The notes under the pieces: generated by a model
What the model was told of the DNA's origin: nothing
Seen by the model: the letters and a program-made list of their open reading frames with translations, nothing else
The model's database searches: none
DNA from: CAWUFC02 sp963921335
GTDB taxonomy: Bacteria; Pseudomonadota; Gammaproteobacteria; Pseudomonadales; Halieaceae
Direction: 5' to 3'
DNA length: 64,000 bases
Assembly (NCBI GenBank): GCA_963921335.3
Contig: CAWUFC020000001.1
Coordinates: 1,922,001 to 1,986,000 of the forward strand
Made by a program: the position numbers and the translations under genes
In this document: piece after piece, positions 1-8,327 of the stretch
Layout of the letters: each line of letters opens with the position of its first letter
Numbering within the stretch: position 1 is the stretch's first letter

Positions 1-1
1 T

Positions 2-274
2 CGGGATGCCGTGATTAACGGAGCGGTGCGGCGTTTTCGCCCGGTAGTGCTGACTTCGATCACAACGTTTGTAGGCCTGATGCCCATTCAGCTTGAAACA
101 GCCATCCAGGCGCAGTTTGTGAAGCCCATGGCGATCTCGGTGGCATTCGGGGTGTTGTTTGCAACTTTTGTTACCCTGCTGCTAGTGCCTACACTTTATT
201 TTATTGGTGCCGATATCGGCCGAGCCCTGAGCTCATTCCGAAAGCCAATGCCCGAGGCTCAGGGTACTCGCTGA
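2..274 (+). CDS. RND efflux transporter, C-terminal fragment
   Basis: This is the last 90 or so codons of an inner-membrane RND (AcrB/MexF type) drug or metabolite exporter whose start lies before the window. The visible part has the family's typical ending: a charged stretch RDAVINGAVRRFRPV, then the transmembrane helix TSITTFVGLMPIQLE, then a second helix VAFGVLFATFVTLLLVPTLY. RND pumps use the proton gradient and work with a periplasmic adaptor and an outer-membrane channel. The reading frame is open from base 2, so nothing about the start can be said. The 3' end overlaps the convergent lipoprotein gene by 16 bases. The substrate cannot be inferred. Confidence 0.9.
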   Translation, partial: RDAVINGAVRRFRPVVLTSITTFVGLMPIQLETAIQAQFVKPMAISVAFGVLFATFVTLLLVPTLYFIGADIGRALSSFRKPMPEAQGTR

Positions 275-1863
275 TAGGTGTTGCCCAGGTCATCGGTGAT
301 GACCTCAGCGATACCGTCGATACTGGGTAGCTGAAAGTTCTCCGTGAGTATGCGAGCGTTGAAGTTCCAATCATCCGGTAAATCTAACACTCGCCCCAGG
401 AACTGCAGATCGACCAACAGCTGGTTGGGATCATTCTGTTGGGTAAACGACTGCATCATGTAGCGCGTGCCGTCGGGGTCCGTCAACTCGTAGACCTGGC
501 GGCCAGCCACGTAGAAAAAGATGGTGCTGCGGCTGACCCGATTGACTTGGTAGCGGCCGCTTTCAGCATTACCATCCCCCGCGATGTCGACACTTGCCGC
601 CAGGAACATGGGTATTTCGCCAAAAGTCTCTAGTACAGGGTCTTCTTCGCTCTCAAGTGTGTTTTGTATGCCATCCAGTACCCAAAAACGGGGTCCATTC
701 AGTGCAGCCGCGACCGCGTCATTGTCTTGGGCAATTGAGATTGGGTCCAGTGCGTCCCATTGGTTCTGAGGGCATGTTCCCAGCCCCATAGAGTTATATA
801 CATCCGCCAAGGGCCTGCCCTCATCAAAATTGACTAGCAGTACTTCGCAGTAGCGGAAATTGTAGAGCGGCCCAGAGACGGGTGCCGCGATTATTTCACT
901 GGGCACCTCGGTGGCATAGACGTTGGTGTTTTCAATGCCTGCGTTCTTATGAGCCAGCGCATCTGGTGATTCGGGGTTAAGTGCAAAGATGTTTAGGAAG
1001 GCATCGCGGCTGGCATACCGCACAATGGCAGCTCGGTCCCAATCTGATGGCTCATTACTCAGGACAATGTCGACGTCCATGGTCAGGCTGGGCAGTGAAC
1101 TATAAGCGGCCAGCTGAGGCAGGATTAACGCGCCATAAATTTCGTCCGCTTCGCGACCGGTAAGATCTGTTTCTCGACCGTCTTCATATTCAGCCTGTTC
1201 TTTATATTCAATCAGGTTGACCATCCAGAAAGGACTGGGGGAATCACTCACGAGCATGTTAATGATATTGCTGGCTTCAGGAGGGGGTTCGATGCCAGGT
1301 GGAATCCCAAGCAACAGGCGAATCCGTGTTTCATCAATGCCCTGCAGCCTGGGGTCGAAGAAGCTACCGCCGGGTTCTAAACCAAGTTTGTCCTCAACGC
1401 CCAAAACCCAGGTGACGTCATCGCTGGCCAGGTAGAGAAGTTCCATGGCCTCGGTAAAAACGGGTCTTCTAATGGCTTCAAGTAAGGCGTTAATGTTAGG
1501 AAATCTCACAACACGAGCTTCGCTCATAGGGCGTTCCCCTAGCATCTGAGCGAAGGCGGTGCTGGCAAGTTGCTCGCTGCCTCCAACACTTTCCCATAAG
1601 GACGAGAGCAGATCCTCGTACTCTGCAAAGCTTCCGGCATCGCTAACCGATATCGTTTGCACTAGCACGACAGGGCTCGAATGGTCCTGGTAGTCGAGAA
1701 GGGCTTGCATGCCTCGCTGCGTGAACATGTCACGGGCGCTGCCAAACTGTTCAAACAGGCGCTGAGATTCAGTAGCGGGTGATTCTAGTGAGCCACCGTC
1801 ATCATCACTGCAAGCAATGAGGGTGACTGCCAGCAGAGCACTGACAAGTAATCGTAGTGACAT
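259..1863 (-). CDS. Predicted lipoprotein with DUF1330-like segment
   Basis: A 534-residue predicted lipoprotein of unknown function. The N-terminus MSLRLLVSALLAVTLIAC is a short signal peptide ending in a lipobox (LIAC), followed by an acidic tether SDDDGG. I chose the ATG at 1863 because AAGG lies 8 bases upstream; the longer frame to 1890 starts only with TTG. A segment starting FWMVNLIEYKEQAEYEDGR and running to the NAGIENTNVYAT stretch resembles the DUF1330 ferredoxin-like fold (LNL.KF...Y.DGR...G.E.Y..YG), and an earlier part of the protein has a weaker similar pattern. It may therefore hold two such domains. DUF1330 similarity is from memory of the family pattern. No enzymatic motif was seen. 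Confidence 0.75.
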   Translation of the reverse strand: MSLRLLVSALLAVTLIACSDDDGGSLESPATESQRLFEQFGSARDMFTQRGMQALLDYQDHSSPVVLVQTISVSDAGSFAEYEDLLSSLWESVGGSEQLASTAFAQMLGERPMSEARVVRFPNINALLEAIRRPVFTEAMELLYLASDDVTWVLGVEDKLGLEPGGSFFDPRLQGIDETRIRLLLGIPPGIEPPPEASNIINMLVSDSPSPFWMVNLIEYKEQAEYEDGRETDLTGREADEIYGALILPQLAAYSSLPSLTMDVDIVLSNEPSDWDRAAIVRYASRDAFLNIFALNPESPDALAHKNAGIENTNVYATEVPSEIIAAPVSGPLYNFRYCEVLLVNFDEGRPLADVYNSMGLGTCPQNQWDALDPISIAQDNDAVAAALNGPRFWVLDGIQNTLESEEDPVLETFGEIPMFLAASVDIAGDGNAESGRYQVNRVSRSTIFFYVAGRQVYELTDPDGTRYMMQSFTQQNDPNQLLVDLQFLGRVLDLPDDWNFNARILTENFQLPSIDGIAEVITDDLGNTYQRVP

Positions 1864-1942
1864 AGGAATTACCTTGGTTAGCTTCGTCAAGCTTAGCCGG
1901 TTATCACGATAGCGGCCACTATCGTGATGATGCAGAAAATTG

Positions 1943-2557
1943 TCAGTAGAGTAAGTCGTGGACGATGCGCTTGAGGTGCTTAATATAGGTGCGAGCAGCG
2001 AAGCTACCGGGCTCCAGGGCGCTTTCTATAAGGATGCCGGTGAGCATGCAGTGCACTAAATAGATGGCTTCGTTAAGTACTTTGTCTGATGCCTGGCTGT
2101 CGTGAAAAATCCGACGTCCCAGCTGTAGATGTTGTTCCCGGGTGGTGCTGATCGACAACTCGGTCGCCGCCTCGCTGTTACCTCGTGTCGCTAACAGGAT
2201 CTCTATCGTGGCCATGTATTCCTTGCCCTGGTAGTGAGCCCAGGCGGCGTCCACGTATTTGCTGACCCGTTTGTGAGAATCGCCGGTGGTGAAGTGGGAG
2301 CCGCTGAGCGCCTCATGGAAGCGCCGGTGCGAGCGGTTTAGTACTTCTTCAAGAATATCTTCCTTGCTGCCAAAGTGATGTTGCACCGCGCCCCATGTCA
2401 CTCCTGCTTTTTTGGCTATTTGAGTAGAGCTGGCGTAGGCAAAGCCCTTGTCGTTGATCAGCTCAACCACGGCGTTGACCAGCTTGTCGCGAGTGGCTTT
2501 GCTTTTGGCCGCCTGGCGTCCCATGGCATCCACTTCAGCGGGATTTAAATCCACCAC
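1943..2557 (-). CDS. TetR-family transcriptional regulator
   Basis: A 204-residue TetR-type repressor. Residues 15-65 form the usual helix-turn-helix domain (VVELINDKGFAYASSTQIA then GVTWGAVQHHFGSKEDILEE), followed by a variable ligand-binding domain. The likely start is GTG at 2557, which has AGGAG a few bases upstream. It is divergent from the CYP51-like P450 gene with 116 bases between, so control of the P450-ferredoxin pair, and of itself, is the natural inference. The effector ligand is unknown; a lipid or sterol-like molecule would fit the neighbour but is not shown. Confidence 0.9.
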   Translation of the reverse strand: MVDLNPAEVDAMGRQAAKSKATRDKLVNAVVELINDKGFAYASSTQIAKKAGVTWGAVQHHFGSKEDILEEVLNRSHRRFHEALSGSHFTTGDSHKRVSKYVDAAWAHYQGKEYMATIEILLATRGNSEAATELSISTTREQHLQLGRRIFHDSQASDKVLNEAIYLVHCMLTGILIESALEPGSFAARTYIKHLKRIVHDLLY

Positions 2558-2598
2558 TGCGCAACTCCTGAATAGTTAAACCAAGCCCGGCTCGGGGC

Positions 2599-2627
2599 TT
2601 GTGAGCCCTGAATGGCGCCACTATACT
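2599..2627 (+). promoter_or_regulatory. Predicted sigma-70 promoter of the CYP51-like operon
   Basis: TTGTGA at 2599-2604 (4 of 6 to the -35 consensus) and TATACT at 2622-2627 (5 of 6 to the -10) are separated by 17 bases. It faces the P450 gene and predicts a transcript start near 2634. The -35 sits at the edge of a second palindrome, AAGCCC-6-GGGCTT (2583-2600). Prediction by eye only. Confidence 0.5.
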
Positions 2628-2638
2628 GGAGCAGAAAG

Positions 2639-2652
2639 ATTTTAGTCAAAAT
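2639..2652. promoter_or_regulatory. Possible TetR operator (weak palindrome)
   Basis: ATTTT-AGTC-AAAAT is a 5-base inverted repeat just downstream of the predicted transcript start of the P450 operon. A repressor bound here would block the transcript. The arms are short and AT-rich, so chance is not excluded, and the palindrome at 2583-2600 is a rival candidate. Confidence 0.35.
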
Positions 2653-2673
2653 GTTTTTATCGGTGAGCTTTCT

Positions 2674-4038
2674 ATGACTGCAACCAACACTTCTGAGTCT
2701 CGCGTGACTCCCGGAATACCCTTTGTCAGTGGTTCCCTCTCCGCTGAGGAGGGTGGGCATTTCACTGAATTCTGTGAGCACCCGGCCTTTTTTCTGCAGC
2801 GTGCTTTTGAGGAGTGCGGTGAGCTTGCTGAGTTTGATATGGGCGGCACCAACACTGTGCTAATGGTGGGTCCAGAGGCGCACGAGGCAGTATTTCGGGT
2901 GGATGATGTGAAGGTTAGCGCGCCCGAGGCCTACCAGTTCATGGTTCCGATATTCGGAGAGGGGGTGCAGTACGGCGCACCGCTGGACATCGAAAGACAG
3001 CAGCTGAAGATGCATTCCCGAGGACTAACAGGCCCCCGCATGAGCCCTTACGCGCCTCTTATTGCGCGTGAAGTGCGTGACTGGATTGAGACCTGGGGGG
3101 ATGAAGGTGAGTTGGATTTTTATGAGGGGTTCACCAACCTGACCATGAAAACCTCCACCCACTGTTTGCTGGGTTCTGCCTTTCGCTACTCGCTGACGGA
3201 TGAATTCACTGACCTCTACCACACCCTCGGCGCTGCCACCGATGCCGGCGGCCTGCAGGATCACAATGCTCAGAAGGCTGCCTATGAAGCCAGGGACAAT
3301 GCGCGTAAACGGCTGGAGGAGCTTATCTCCGAGCGTGTCGCGGCGCGCCGCGCCAGCGGGGAGGTGCACGATGACATGCTGCAGGTCTATATGGATGCGA
3401 CCTACTCAGATGGAACGCCTCTTAACAAGAGCGAGATCGCGGGCATGGTGGTTTGGTTTATTTTCGCCGGGCACCACACCAGCGCCAATACTGCGGCCTG
3501 GGTGTTAGTCGAACTGGCACGCCATCCAGAGCTGGGGCAGGCCATGATTGCCGAGATCGATAGAGTGCTGGAGGAGGAGGGGGATGATATTACGCTTCGC
3601 ACCATTCGCCGCATGGAGGCAACCGAAGGATTTATTCGCGAGACACTGCGAGTACATCCACCGCTAAACACGCTGACCCGGCGAGTCATTGAGGATTTCG
3701 AGTACAAGGGACACGTCATCGAGAAGGGCAAGAATGTGATGCTTTGCCCCTATGTGGCGCATCGACTCAATGACCACTTTCCCAATGCGGAGGCGTTTGA
3801 TCCTACGCGTCCCAACCCCGAGAATCCTTTTGCCCTGATCGCCTTCGGTGGTGGTCAGCGCAAATGCGTGGGTAATCATTTCGCCTTTTTGCAGGTCAAA
3901 GTGATCTTCGCCATTCTTTTGTCTGAGTACGAATTTGAACTGGCGGGCCCCAGCGAAACTTACGCGGAAATAATGCCCAATCTGATACTGCGCCCTGCTG
4001 AACCCTGCCGACTCAAATACCGACGCCGAGTTCGTTAA
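2674..4038 (+). CDS. CYP51-like cytochrome P450
   Basis: A 454-residue P450 that resembles the sterol 14alpha-demethylase family CYP51. The B-prime region reads YQFMVPIFGEGVQYG, very like the CYP51 signature (Y..F..P.FG.GV.YD, here with G instead of D). The I-helix has FAGHHTS around residue 264, a pattern characteristic of CYP51; the K-helix E323-x-x-R326 and haem loop FGGGQRKCVG (Cys398) follow. The C-terminal EYEFELAGPSETYAE...YRRR also parallels Mycobacterium tuberculosis CYP51. No N-terminal anchor is seen, so it is probably soluble. Its stop overlaps the next gene's start (TAATG), and that gene is a ferredoxin, the same pairing as M. tuberculosis Rv0764c-Rv0763c. Whether it acts on a sterol is unknown; another terpenoid or lipid is possible. 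Confidence 0.88.
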   Translation: MTATNTSESRVTPGIPFVSGSLSAEEGGHFTEFCEHPAFFLQRAFEECGELAEFDMGGTNTVLMVGPEAHEAVFRVDDVKVSAPEAYQFMVPIFGEGVQYGAPLDIERQQLKMHSRGLTGPRMSPYAPLIAREVRDWIETWGDEGELDFYEGFTNLTMKTSTHCLLGSAFRYSLTDEFTDLYHTLGAATDAGGLQDHNAQKAAYEARDNARKRLEELISERVAARRASGEVHDDMLQVYMDATYSDGTPLNKSEIAGMVVWFIFAGHHTSANTAAWVLVELARHPELGQAMIAEIDRVLEEEGDDITLRTIRRMEATEGFIRETLRVHPPLNTLTRRVIEDFEYKGHVIEKGKNVMLCPYVAHRLNDHFPNAEAFDPTRPNPENPFALIAFGGGQRKCVGNHFAFLQVKVIFAILLSEYEFELAGPSETYAEIMPNLILRPAEPCRLKYRRRVR

Positions 4039-4253
4039 TGGCAGCTTACAGGATTGAAATTGATCATTTGCTCTGCCAGGGACACGGCGTGTGTATGGAG
4101 GAGTGCCCGGAGGTCTTTGAGGTTGACTATGAGGGCGAGGGTTATGCCAAAGTTAAGCTCAAGACAGACAGCCCGCCGGAAGCATTGAGAACGCAGGTTC
4201 AGGACGCGGTGGACTACTGTCCGAACCGCGTCATCAAACTCATCGAGCTTTAA
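4038..4253 (+). CDS. P450-associated 3Fe-4S-type ferredoxin
   Basis: A 71-residue ferredoxin that presumably passes electrons to the preceding P450. Cysteines sit in CQGHGVCMEECPEVF and in the late motif DYCPNRVI. The second position of the first motif is H rather than C (C-x2-H-x2-C), typical of the single 3Fe-4S ferredoxins that serve actinobacterial P450s. The start codon shares one base with the P450 stop, implying translational coupling. No ferredoxin reductase is present nearby. Its last 4 bases overlap the convergent acyl-CoA ligase gene. Confidence 0.92.
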   Translation: MAAYRIEIDHLLCQGHGVCMEECPEVFEVDYEGEGYAKVKLKTDSPPEALRTQVQDAVDYCPNRVIKLIEL

Positions 4254-5824
4254 CCGACGGCGCGACCGTCGCCCCAGTACTGGGCGCGCACGGCTTTCTT
4301 GTCGGGCTTGCCCACCGCGGTCAGCGGAATCGCTTCCACGTAATCGATAGACTTGGGCGCCTGCACAGAACCTTTGGCATCTTTCACCATGGCGGTGATT
4401 TCGTCGCTCAGCTGGTCGCTTGATTCCTGACCGGGTTTGAGGGCGATGACGGCTTTGACAGCCTCGCCCCACTTTTCGTCGGGTACGCCAATCACCACCA
4501 CCTGGCCTACAGCCTCGTGCTGGGAGATCACATCTTCCACTTCGCGCGGGAACACATTGAAGCCCCCGGTTACTACCATGTCCTTTTTGCGGTCCACGAT
4601 GTAGAGAAAGCCATCGTCGTCGAGGCGACCAATATCGCCTGTGTGCAGCCATCCGCCCACCATGGCTTCAGCTGTTTGCTCAGGCATGTCCTTGTAGCCT
4701 TTCATGACCAGTGGCGCCCGCACGCAGATCTCTCCGGCGTCACCATGGGCGACTTCATTGTTGTCATCGTCCAGCAGTGCCATGTGTACCCAGGGAGCAG
4801 GGCGGCCGCAGGAGCTGAGGCGCTCGGGCTTGCTCAGGTCGTGTTCTTTCTTCTTCATGTTGGAGAGCACCATGGGTGCCTCTGACTGACCGAAGAACTG
4901 GTAGAAGATCTGGCCCCATTTCTCGATGCCTTCCTGCAGGCGGGCAGGACTCATGGGTGATGCGCCGTAGAAAATGGTTTCCATACTGGACATATCCGCG
5001 GTTGCCGACAGCGGCGAATCCAGCAGGAAATAGAGCATCACTGGCACCAGCATGGTGGCCGTGATCTTGTGCTGTTCAACCATGCCGTAGAATTCATCCG
5101 GGCTGAAACCCTGCATCACATAGAAGGCGCCGCCTTTTTGCAGGACAGGAATGAAGAACGCTGCCGCCGCATGAGACAGAGGCGTGGCGATCAGCATTCT
5201 CAGATCTTCGGGAAATTCCCACTCCGCCATCTGAATCTGGGTCATGTAGGAGGTGGCGCGATAGGTGCTTAGAACGCCTTTGGGTTTGCCGGTGGTGCCA
5301 CCGGTGTAGGTAATGGATGACACGTCGGTGGGTTGAACGTCCGGTGCTGTCAGTGGCTGTGGTTCAAAGCTCTCGGCCAGCGCCAGGTAGTCGTCGCCTA
5401 TATCGTTGGGGCCCAGGCCCAGCAGTATCAGATCGGGAAATGCTTCTTTTAGCTCGGCCGCGCGTGGGGCGAACACCGTGGAGTCAAAAACCAGTGCGTC
5501 GATCTCGGCGTGGTCGAGCACATAGCTATGGTCTTCCAGCGAACCCAGCGGATGCAGGGGCGAACCGATGGAGCCATTCAGCTGCATGGCAGCAATATTG
5601 GACAGAACTTCCGGGCGGTTGGCGGAGATGACCGCAATCTTTGAGCCGATTCCGAGGCCTTTTGATTGCAGGGCCTGTACCATCTGGCTTGTGGACTCGC
5701 GCACGTCTTTGTAAGTAGCGACTTTGTCACCCAAGAACAGGCAGGGTTCATCTTCGTAGCGGTTCAGGCCTTCAATCAGAAGATCGGCCATCAGGGGTGG
5801 GTGGTGGATGCTGTCGTCACTCAC
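4250..5824 (-). CDS. Acyl-CoA ligase (AMP-binding, FadD-like)
   Basis: A 524-residue ANL-superfamily enzyme that would activate a carboxylic acid to an acyl-CoA using ATP. The P-loop-like motif YTGGTTGKPKG lies near residue 175, the ATP-binding stretch WLHTGDIGRLDDDG near residue 400, and the hinge DRKKDMVVTGGFNVFP follows; the C-terminal catalytic lysine is in LTAVGKPDKKA. I prefer the GTG at 5824, which has GAGGGA upstream, to an upstream TTG at 5857 with no visible ribosome site. It is convergent with the P450-ferredoxin pair. Substrate is not readable from sequence; a fatty, terpenoid or steroid side-chain acid would suit the region. Confidence 0.88.
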   Translation of the reverse strand: MSDDSIHHPPLMADLLIEGLNRYEDEPCLFLGDKVATYKDVRESTSQMVQALQSKGLGIGSKIAVISANRPEVLSNIAAMQLNGSIGSPLHPLGSLEDHSYVLDHAEIDALVFDSTVFAPRAAELKEAFPDLILLGLGPNDIGDDYLALAESFEPQPLTAPDVQPTDVSSITYTGGTTGKPKGVLSTYRATSYMTQIQMAEWEFPEDLRMLIATPLSHAAAAFFIPVLQKGGAFYVMQGFSPDEFYGMVEQHKITATMLVPVMLYFLLDSPLSATADMSSMETIFYGASPMSPARLQEGIEKWGQIFYQFFGQSEAPMVLSNMKKKEHDLSKPERLSSCGRPAPWVHMALLDDDNNEVAHGDAGEICVRAPLVMKGYKDMPEQTAEAMVGGWLHTGDIGRLDDDGFLYIVDRKKDMVVTGGFNVFPREVEDVISQHEAVGQVVVIGVPDEKWGEAVKAVIALKPGQESSDQLSDEITAMVKDAKGSVQAPKSIDYVEAIPLTAVGKPDKKAVRAQYWGDGRAVG

Positions 5825-6071
5825 GGTACGTCCCTCAATCAGATTAAAAGAGGGCAAAAGTATACCCAGCTGCAGCTATTCGGCCATGTGTCTCTGGGGT
5901 CAAAAACCGCTGACAATAGAGGCCAGAACGTTTTGGGTTTTGTTGCTTTGGATGCCGATGGATCTGTATATGTTGTTGTGTATCAAGTTTGTGTTTCTAG
6001 ACACTGGAAAAGTCTGGGTTTGTTCCTACACTCAACAATAGTGGTATTCATCCAATCCGGGAGTGAGAGGC

Positions 6072-6641
6072 ATGTTAGAGAAAGAATTGGCACAAGCGGT
6101 TAAATACGCGAAAGAGGCCAACAAGGAAGTTGAGAAATTACGTGCGCAGTTACTGAAGGACGCGCAGAAAGCAGTCGATAAGGGTAAGCGTGAACTGAGC
6201 GCAGCCCGCAAGAAGCAGAAATCTGCCAATGAGCGCCTTAAGAAGGCTCGCGCGTCCCTGAAGCGTAAGCCGACTTCGGATGCTGAAAAGCGCGTGGACG
6301 AATTGCTTAAGCAAGCGCGTGAGATGGGAGACACAGTAGGTGCTATCGCCAAGCTGCTGGCAGATGCCGTAGAGCGGCTGGTACCACTGAAGACTGACGC
6401 AATGCTGGAGGAGCGCAAAGCCAAAGCCGCTGAGCGTGCTGCCGCTGCGGTAGAAAAAGCCGCAGAGGCCCAGTCCAAGCGTAAGGCCAAATCAAAAGCC
6501 AAGAGCAAGCCTAAGGCCAAAGCCAAGAAAGCACCGGCCAAGAAGAAAAAGGCCCCTTCAAAGCGCAAGGCCGCTCCGAAGAAAGCTGCAGCCAAAAAGA
6601 AGGCTCCGGCTAAGAAAAAGGCCGCTGCTAAGAAAAAGTGA
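6072..6641 (+). CDS. Histone H1-like / AlgP-type Lys-Ala-rich protein
   Basis: A 189-residue very basic protein. Residues 1-120 are a predicted long charged helix or coiled coil (MLEKELAQAVKYAKEANKE onward) and the last 65 residues are a low-complexity tail of KAKSKAK, KAPAKKK and KKAAAKK units, like the tail of Pseudomonas AlgP and eukaryotic linker histone. Such proteins bind DNA nonspecifically and can affect nucleoid structure or transcription. I chose ATG 6072 over GTG 6063 because GGGAG lies 8 bases upstream. It stands alone. The repetitive tail makes an opposite-strand open frame that is not a gene. Confidence 0.85.
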   Translation: MLEKELAQAVKYAKEANKEVEKLRAQLLKDAQKAVDKGKRELSAARKKQKSANERLKKARASLKRKPTSDAEKRVDELLKQAREMGDTVGAIAKLLADAVERLVPLKTDAMLEERKAKAAERAAAAVEKAAEAQSKRKAKSKAKSKPKAKAKKAPAKKKKAPSKRKAAPKKAAAKKKAPAKKKAAAKKK

Positions 6642-6648
6642 TCTCGAT

Positions 6649-6685
6649 GGGGTCAGAGTACTTTGATTTTCAAAGTACTCTGACC
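6649..6685. repeat. REP-like palindrome, copy 1
   Basis: GGTCAGAGTACTTTGA (6651-6666) and its exact reverse complement (6670-6685) are separated by TTT, a 16-base perfect stem. Two more Gs precede the left arm. The same core recurs at 29476, 58564 and 59699-59802. It lies right after the H1-like gene and could also act as a transcription-stopping hairpin. Confidence 0.92.
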
Positions 6686-6763
6686 TGGCTCTCTACTGGT
6701 ATCTCGTGAATTCGTCCGTTTGGGGGGTGGCATCGTCGTCCCCAAATTGTTTTTATTGACGAC

Positions 6764-7918
6764 ATGACTGACCTTCTTTTTGATGAAAACCAGCTGCTGG
6801 CGGAAGCGATTTCCGCTACCGGCCTGGAAAACTTTGGCGATGACTGGTTCCGCGAGGGGCTGGGCATTTTGCTGGAAACCTATGACCGCAATGTCACCGA
6901 CGAGGCAGCTCGGCAGAGCTGTCGCAGTCATGTGCTGACAAAACTCACCACGCGCCTGAAAATCCAGGCTGCTTATGATGAGCACCCCGAGATCCTGGAG
7001 GTACCCCTGCATAAGCCCATCTTTGTCACAGGCCTGCCGCGCACGGGTACTTCGGCGTTAGTGAATCTGCTGTCTGCAGACCCCCGGGCCAAGTCACTGC
7101 TGTTATGGGAAATCTACTGCCCTGAGCCCCTGCCGGGTTGGCAGCTGGGTCAGCCTGACCCGCGTCATGACGGCATGGTCGAGTACATGGAGGCCAACCG
7201 CAATCCAGAGTTCGACAAGATTCACTATGCTCACCCGGATCTGCCTGAGGAATGCGTGATGATGCATCAATATTCCTGCGACGGCGTGCAAACGGGCTGG
7301 GAGATCATGCTGGAGCCCTATCGCAGCTGGTTTATGAATCACGACCTCAAACCACTCTATCGCGAGTATCGCGACCAGTTGCGTTTATTGCAGTGGCAGC
7401 GCCCCGGACAGCACTGGGTGCTGAAGGCTCCCGCCCATATGTGGGCCCTGCCCGAGATCGTCGACCTGTTCCCCGATGTGGCTGTCGCCTGGGGACATCG
7501 CGATGTGGTTAGTGTCACGTCATCCATTTGCTCCATGACCCATCACATCATGGTCCAGAATATGTTTTCGGGTGACGCCTCCAAAGTAGATGCAGCCTGG
7601 TTGGGCGAGCAGGCGATGGAGTGGTATGCGCTTTCTCTCGAGCGCGGCCTTAAGGATCGCGCTCAGTTACCCACCGAGCGATTTACTGACTACACCCACG
7701 ATGGTTTCGTGCAGGATTCACTGGGAACCGTGCAGTCTATCTACAACTATTTTGATATTGATACGCCGCCTGAGGTTGCCGCGGCTCTGCAAACCCATAT
7801 TGATGGGCATCCGCAGGGCAAGCACGGCAAGCACGGGCATAATCTTGAACAGTTTGGCATGAGCGAGGAGCAGGTGAGGGAGCGTTTTGCTTTCTACACA
7901 AATCAATATGAGTTCTGA
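6764..7918 (+). CDS. Sulfotransferase family protein
   Basis: A 384-residue protein of the PAPS-dependent sulfotransferase superfamily. The 5'-phosphosulfate-binding loop is GLPRTGTSALVNLL near residue 90, and the region WVLKAPAHMWALPEIVDLFPDVAVAWGHRD around 225-255 fits the 3'-phosphate-binding part. Length suits the bacterial Sulfotransfer_3 group, often found in lipid and sterol clusters. It opens a closely spaced run: the NTF2-like gene starts 11 bases before its stop. The acceptor is unknown. No convincing ribosome site precedes the ATG. Confidence 0.85.
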   Translation: MTDLLFDENQLLAEAISATGLENFGDDWFREGLGILLETYDRNVTDEAARQSCRSHVLTKLTTRLKIQAAYDEHPEILEVPLHKPIFVTGLPRTGTSALVNLLSADPRAKSLLLWEIYCPEPLPGWQLGQPDPRHDGMVEYMEANRNPEFDKIHYAHPDLPEECVMMHQYSCDGVQTGWEIMLEPYRSWFMNHDLKPLYREYRDQLRLLQWQRPGQHWVLKAPAHMWALPEIVDLFPDVAVAWGHRDVVSVTSSICSMTHHIMVQNMFSGDASKVDAAWLGEQAMEWYALSLERGLKDRAQLPTERFTDYTHDGFVQDSLGTVQSIYNYFDIDTPPEVAAALQTHIDGHPQGKHGKHGHNLEQFGMSEEQVRERFAFYTNQYEF

Positions 7919-8318
7919 AAACAAAGACCTGATTAAGTCCGTCCAGGCAGCGCTGGAACAAAATCTACGTGGTGAAGAAGTAGACCTTTCTGTCTATTTT
8001 CATCCGGACGCGTCCTGGCATATTCCCCAGTCGAGCCCCAGTGTCAGTGATCGCTACGGACGCGACGACGTGCTTGAACTCTTCAGTGGCGATGTTGGCG
8101 ATTACTACAAAACTGAGACCATGCAGTTTGATTATCACTATTTCACTGCTGACGAAGACCGGGTCAGTATGCTGTTCACCCTCACTGCGATCACCGCCAA
8201 GGGTGACGAATACAAGAATCTGTACCACACTCTATTTCGTATAAAAGACGGACAGATTTTTGAAACCTGGGAAATTATGGACACGGCCTACCTGTTTGCC
8301 ATGATGACCCCTGATTGA
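7908..8318 (+). CDS. NTF2-like (SnoaL-type) protein
   Basis: A 136-residue protein with the cone-shaped NTF2/SnoaL fold pattern: an early helical stretch (SVQAALEQNLRGEEV), then VYFHPDASWHIP, and a C-terminal strand set (YKNLYHTLFRIKDGQIFETWEIMD). Members include isomerases, hydratases and dehydratases acting on hydrophobic substrates, but no catalytic residues can be assigned. I took ATG 7908, which overlaps the sulfotransferase stop by 11 bases, over an ATG at 7887. The arrangement suggests translational coupling and a shared pathway with the sulfotransferase and carotenoid oxygenase. Confidence 0.8.
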   Translation: MSSENKDLIKSVQAALEQNLRGEEVDLSVYFHPDASWHIPQSSPSVSDRYGRDDVLELFSGDVGDYYKTETMQFDYHYFTADEDRVSMLFTLTAITAKGDEYKNLYHTLFRIKDGQIFETWEIMDTAYLFAMMTPD

Positions 8319-8327
8319 GGTGCGCCA

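Noticed and set aside
4035..4652. Minus-strand frame overlapping ferredoxin and ligase genes
   Set aside because: Arg-rich shadow of the real ligase frame without start signals or family features.
6032..6595. Long minus-strand frame of 187 codons opposite the H1-like gene
   Set aside because: It is the reverse complement of the Lys/Ala-rich repeat and gives low-complexity Ala/Phe/Ser sequence; the plus-strand gene has a ribosome site and sensible protein.
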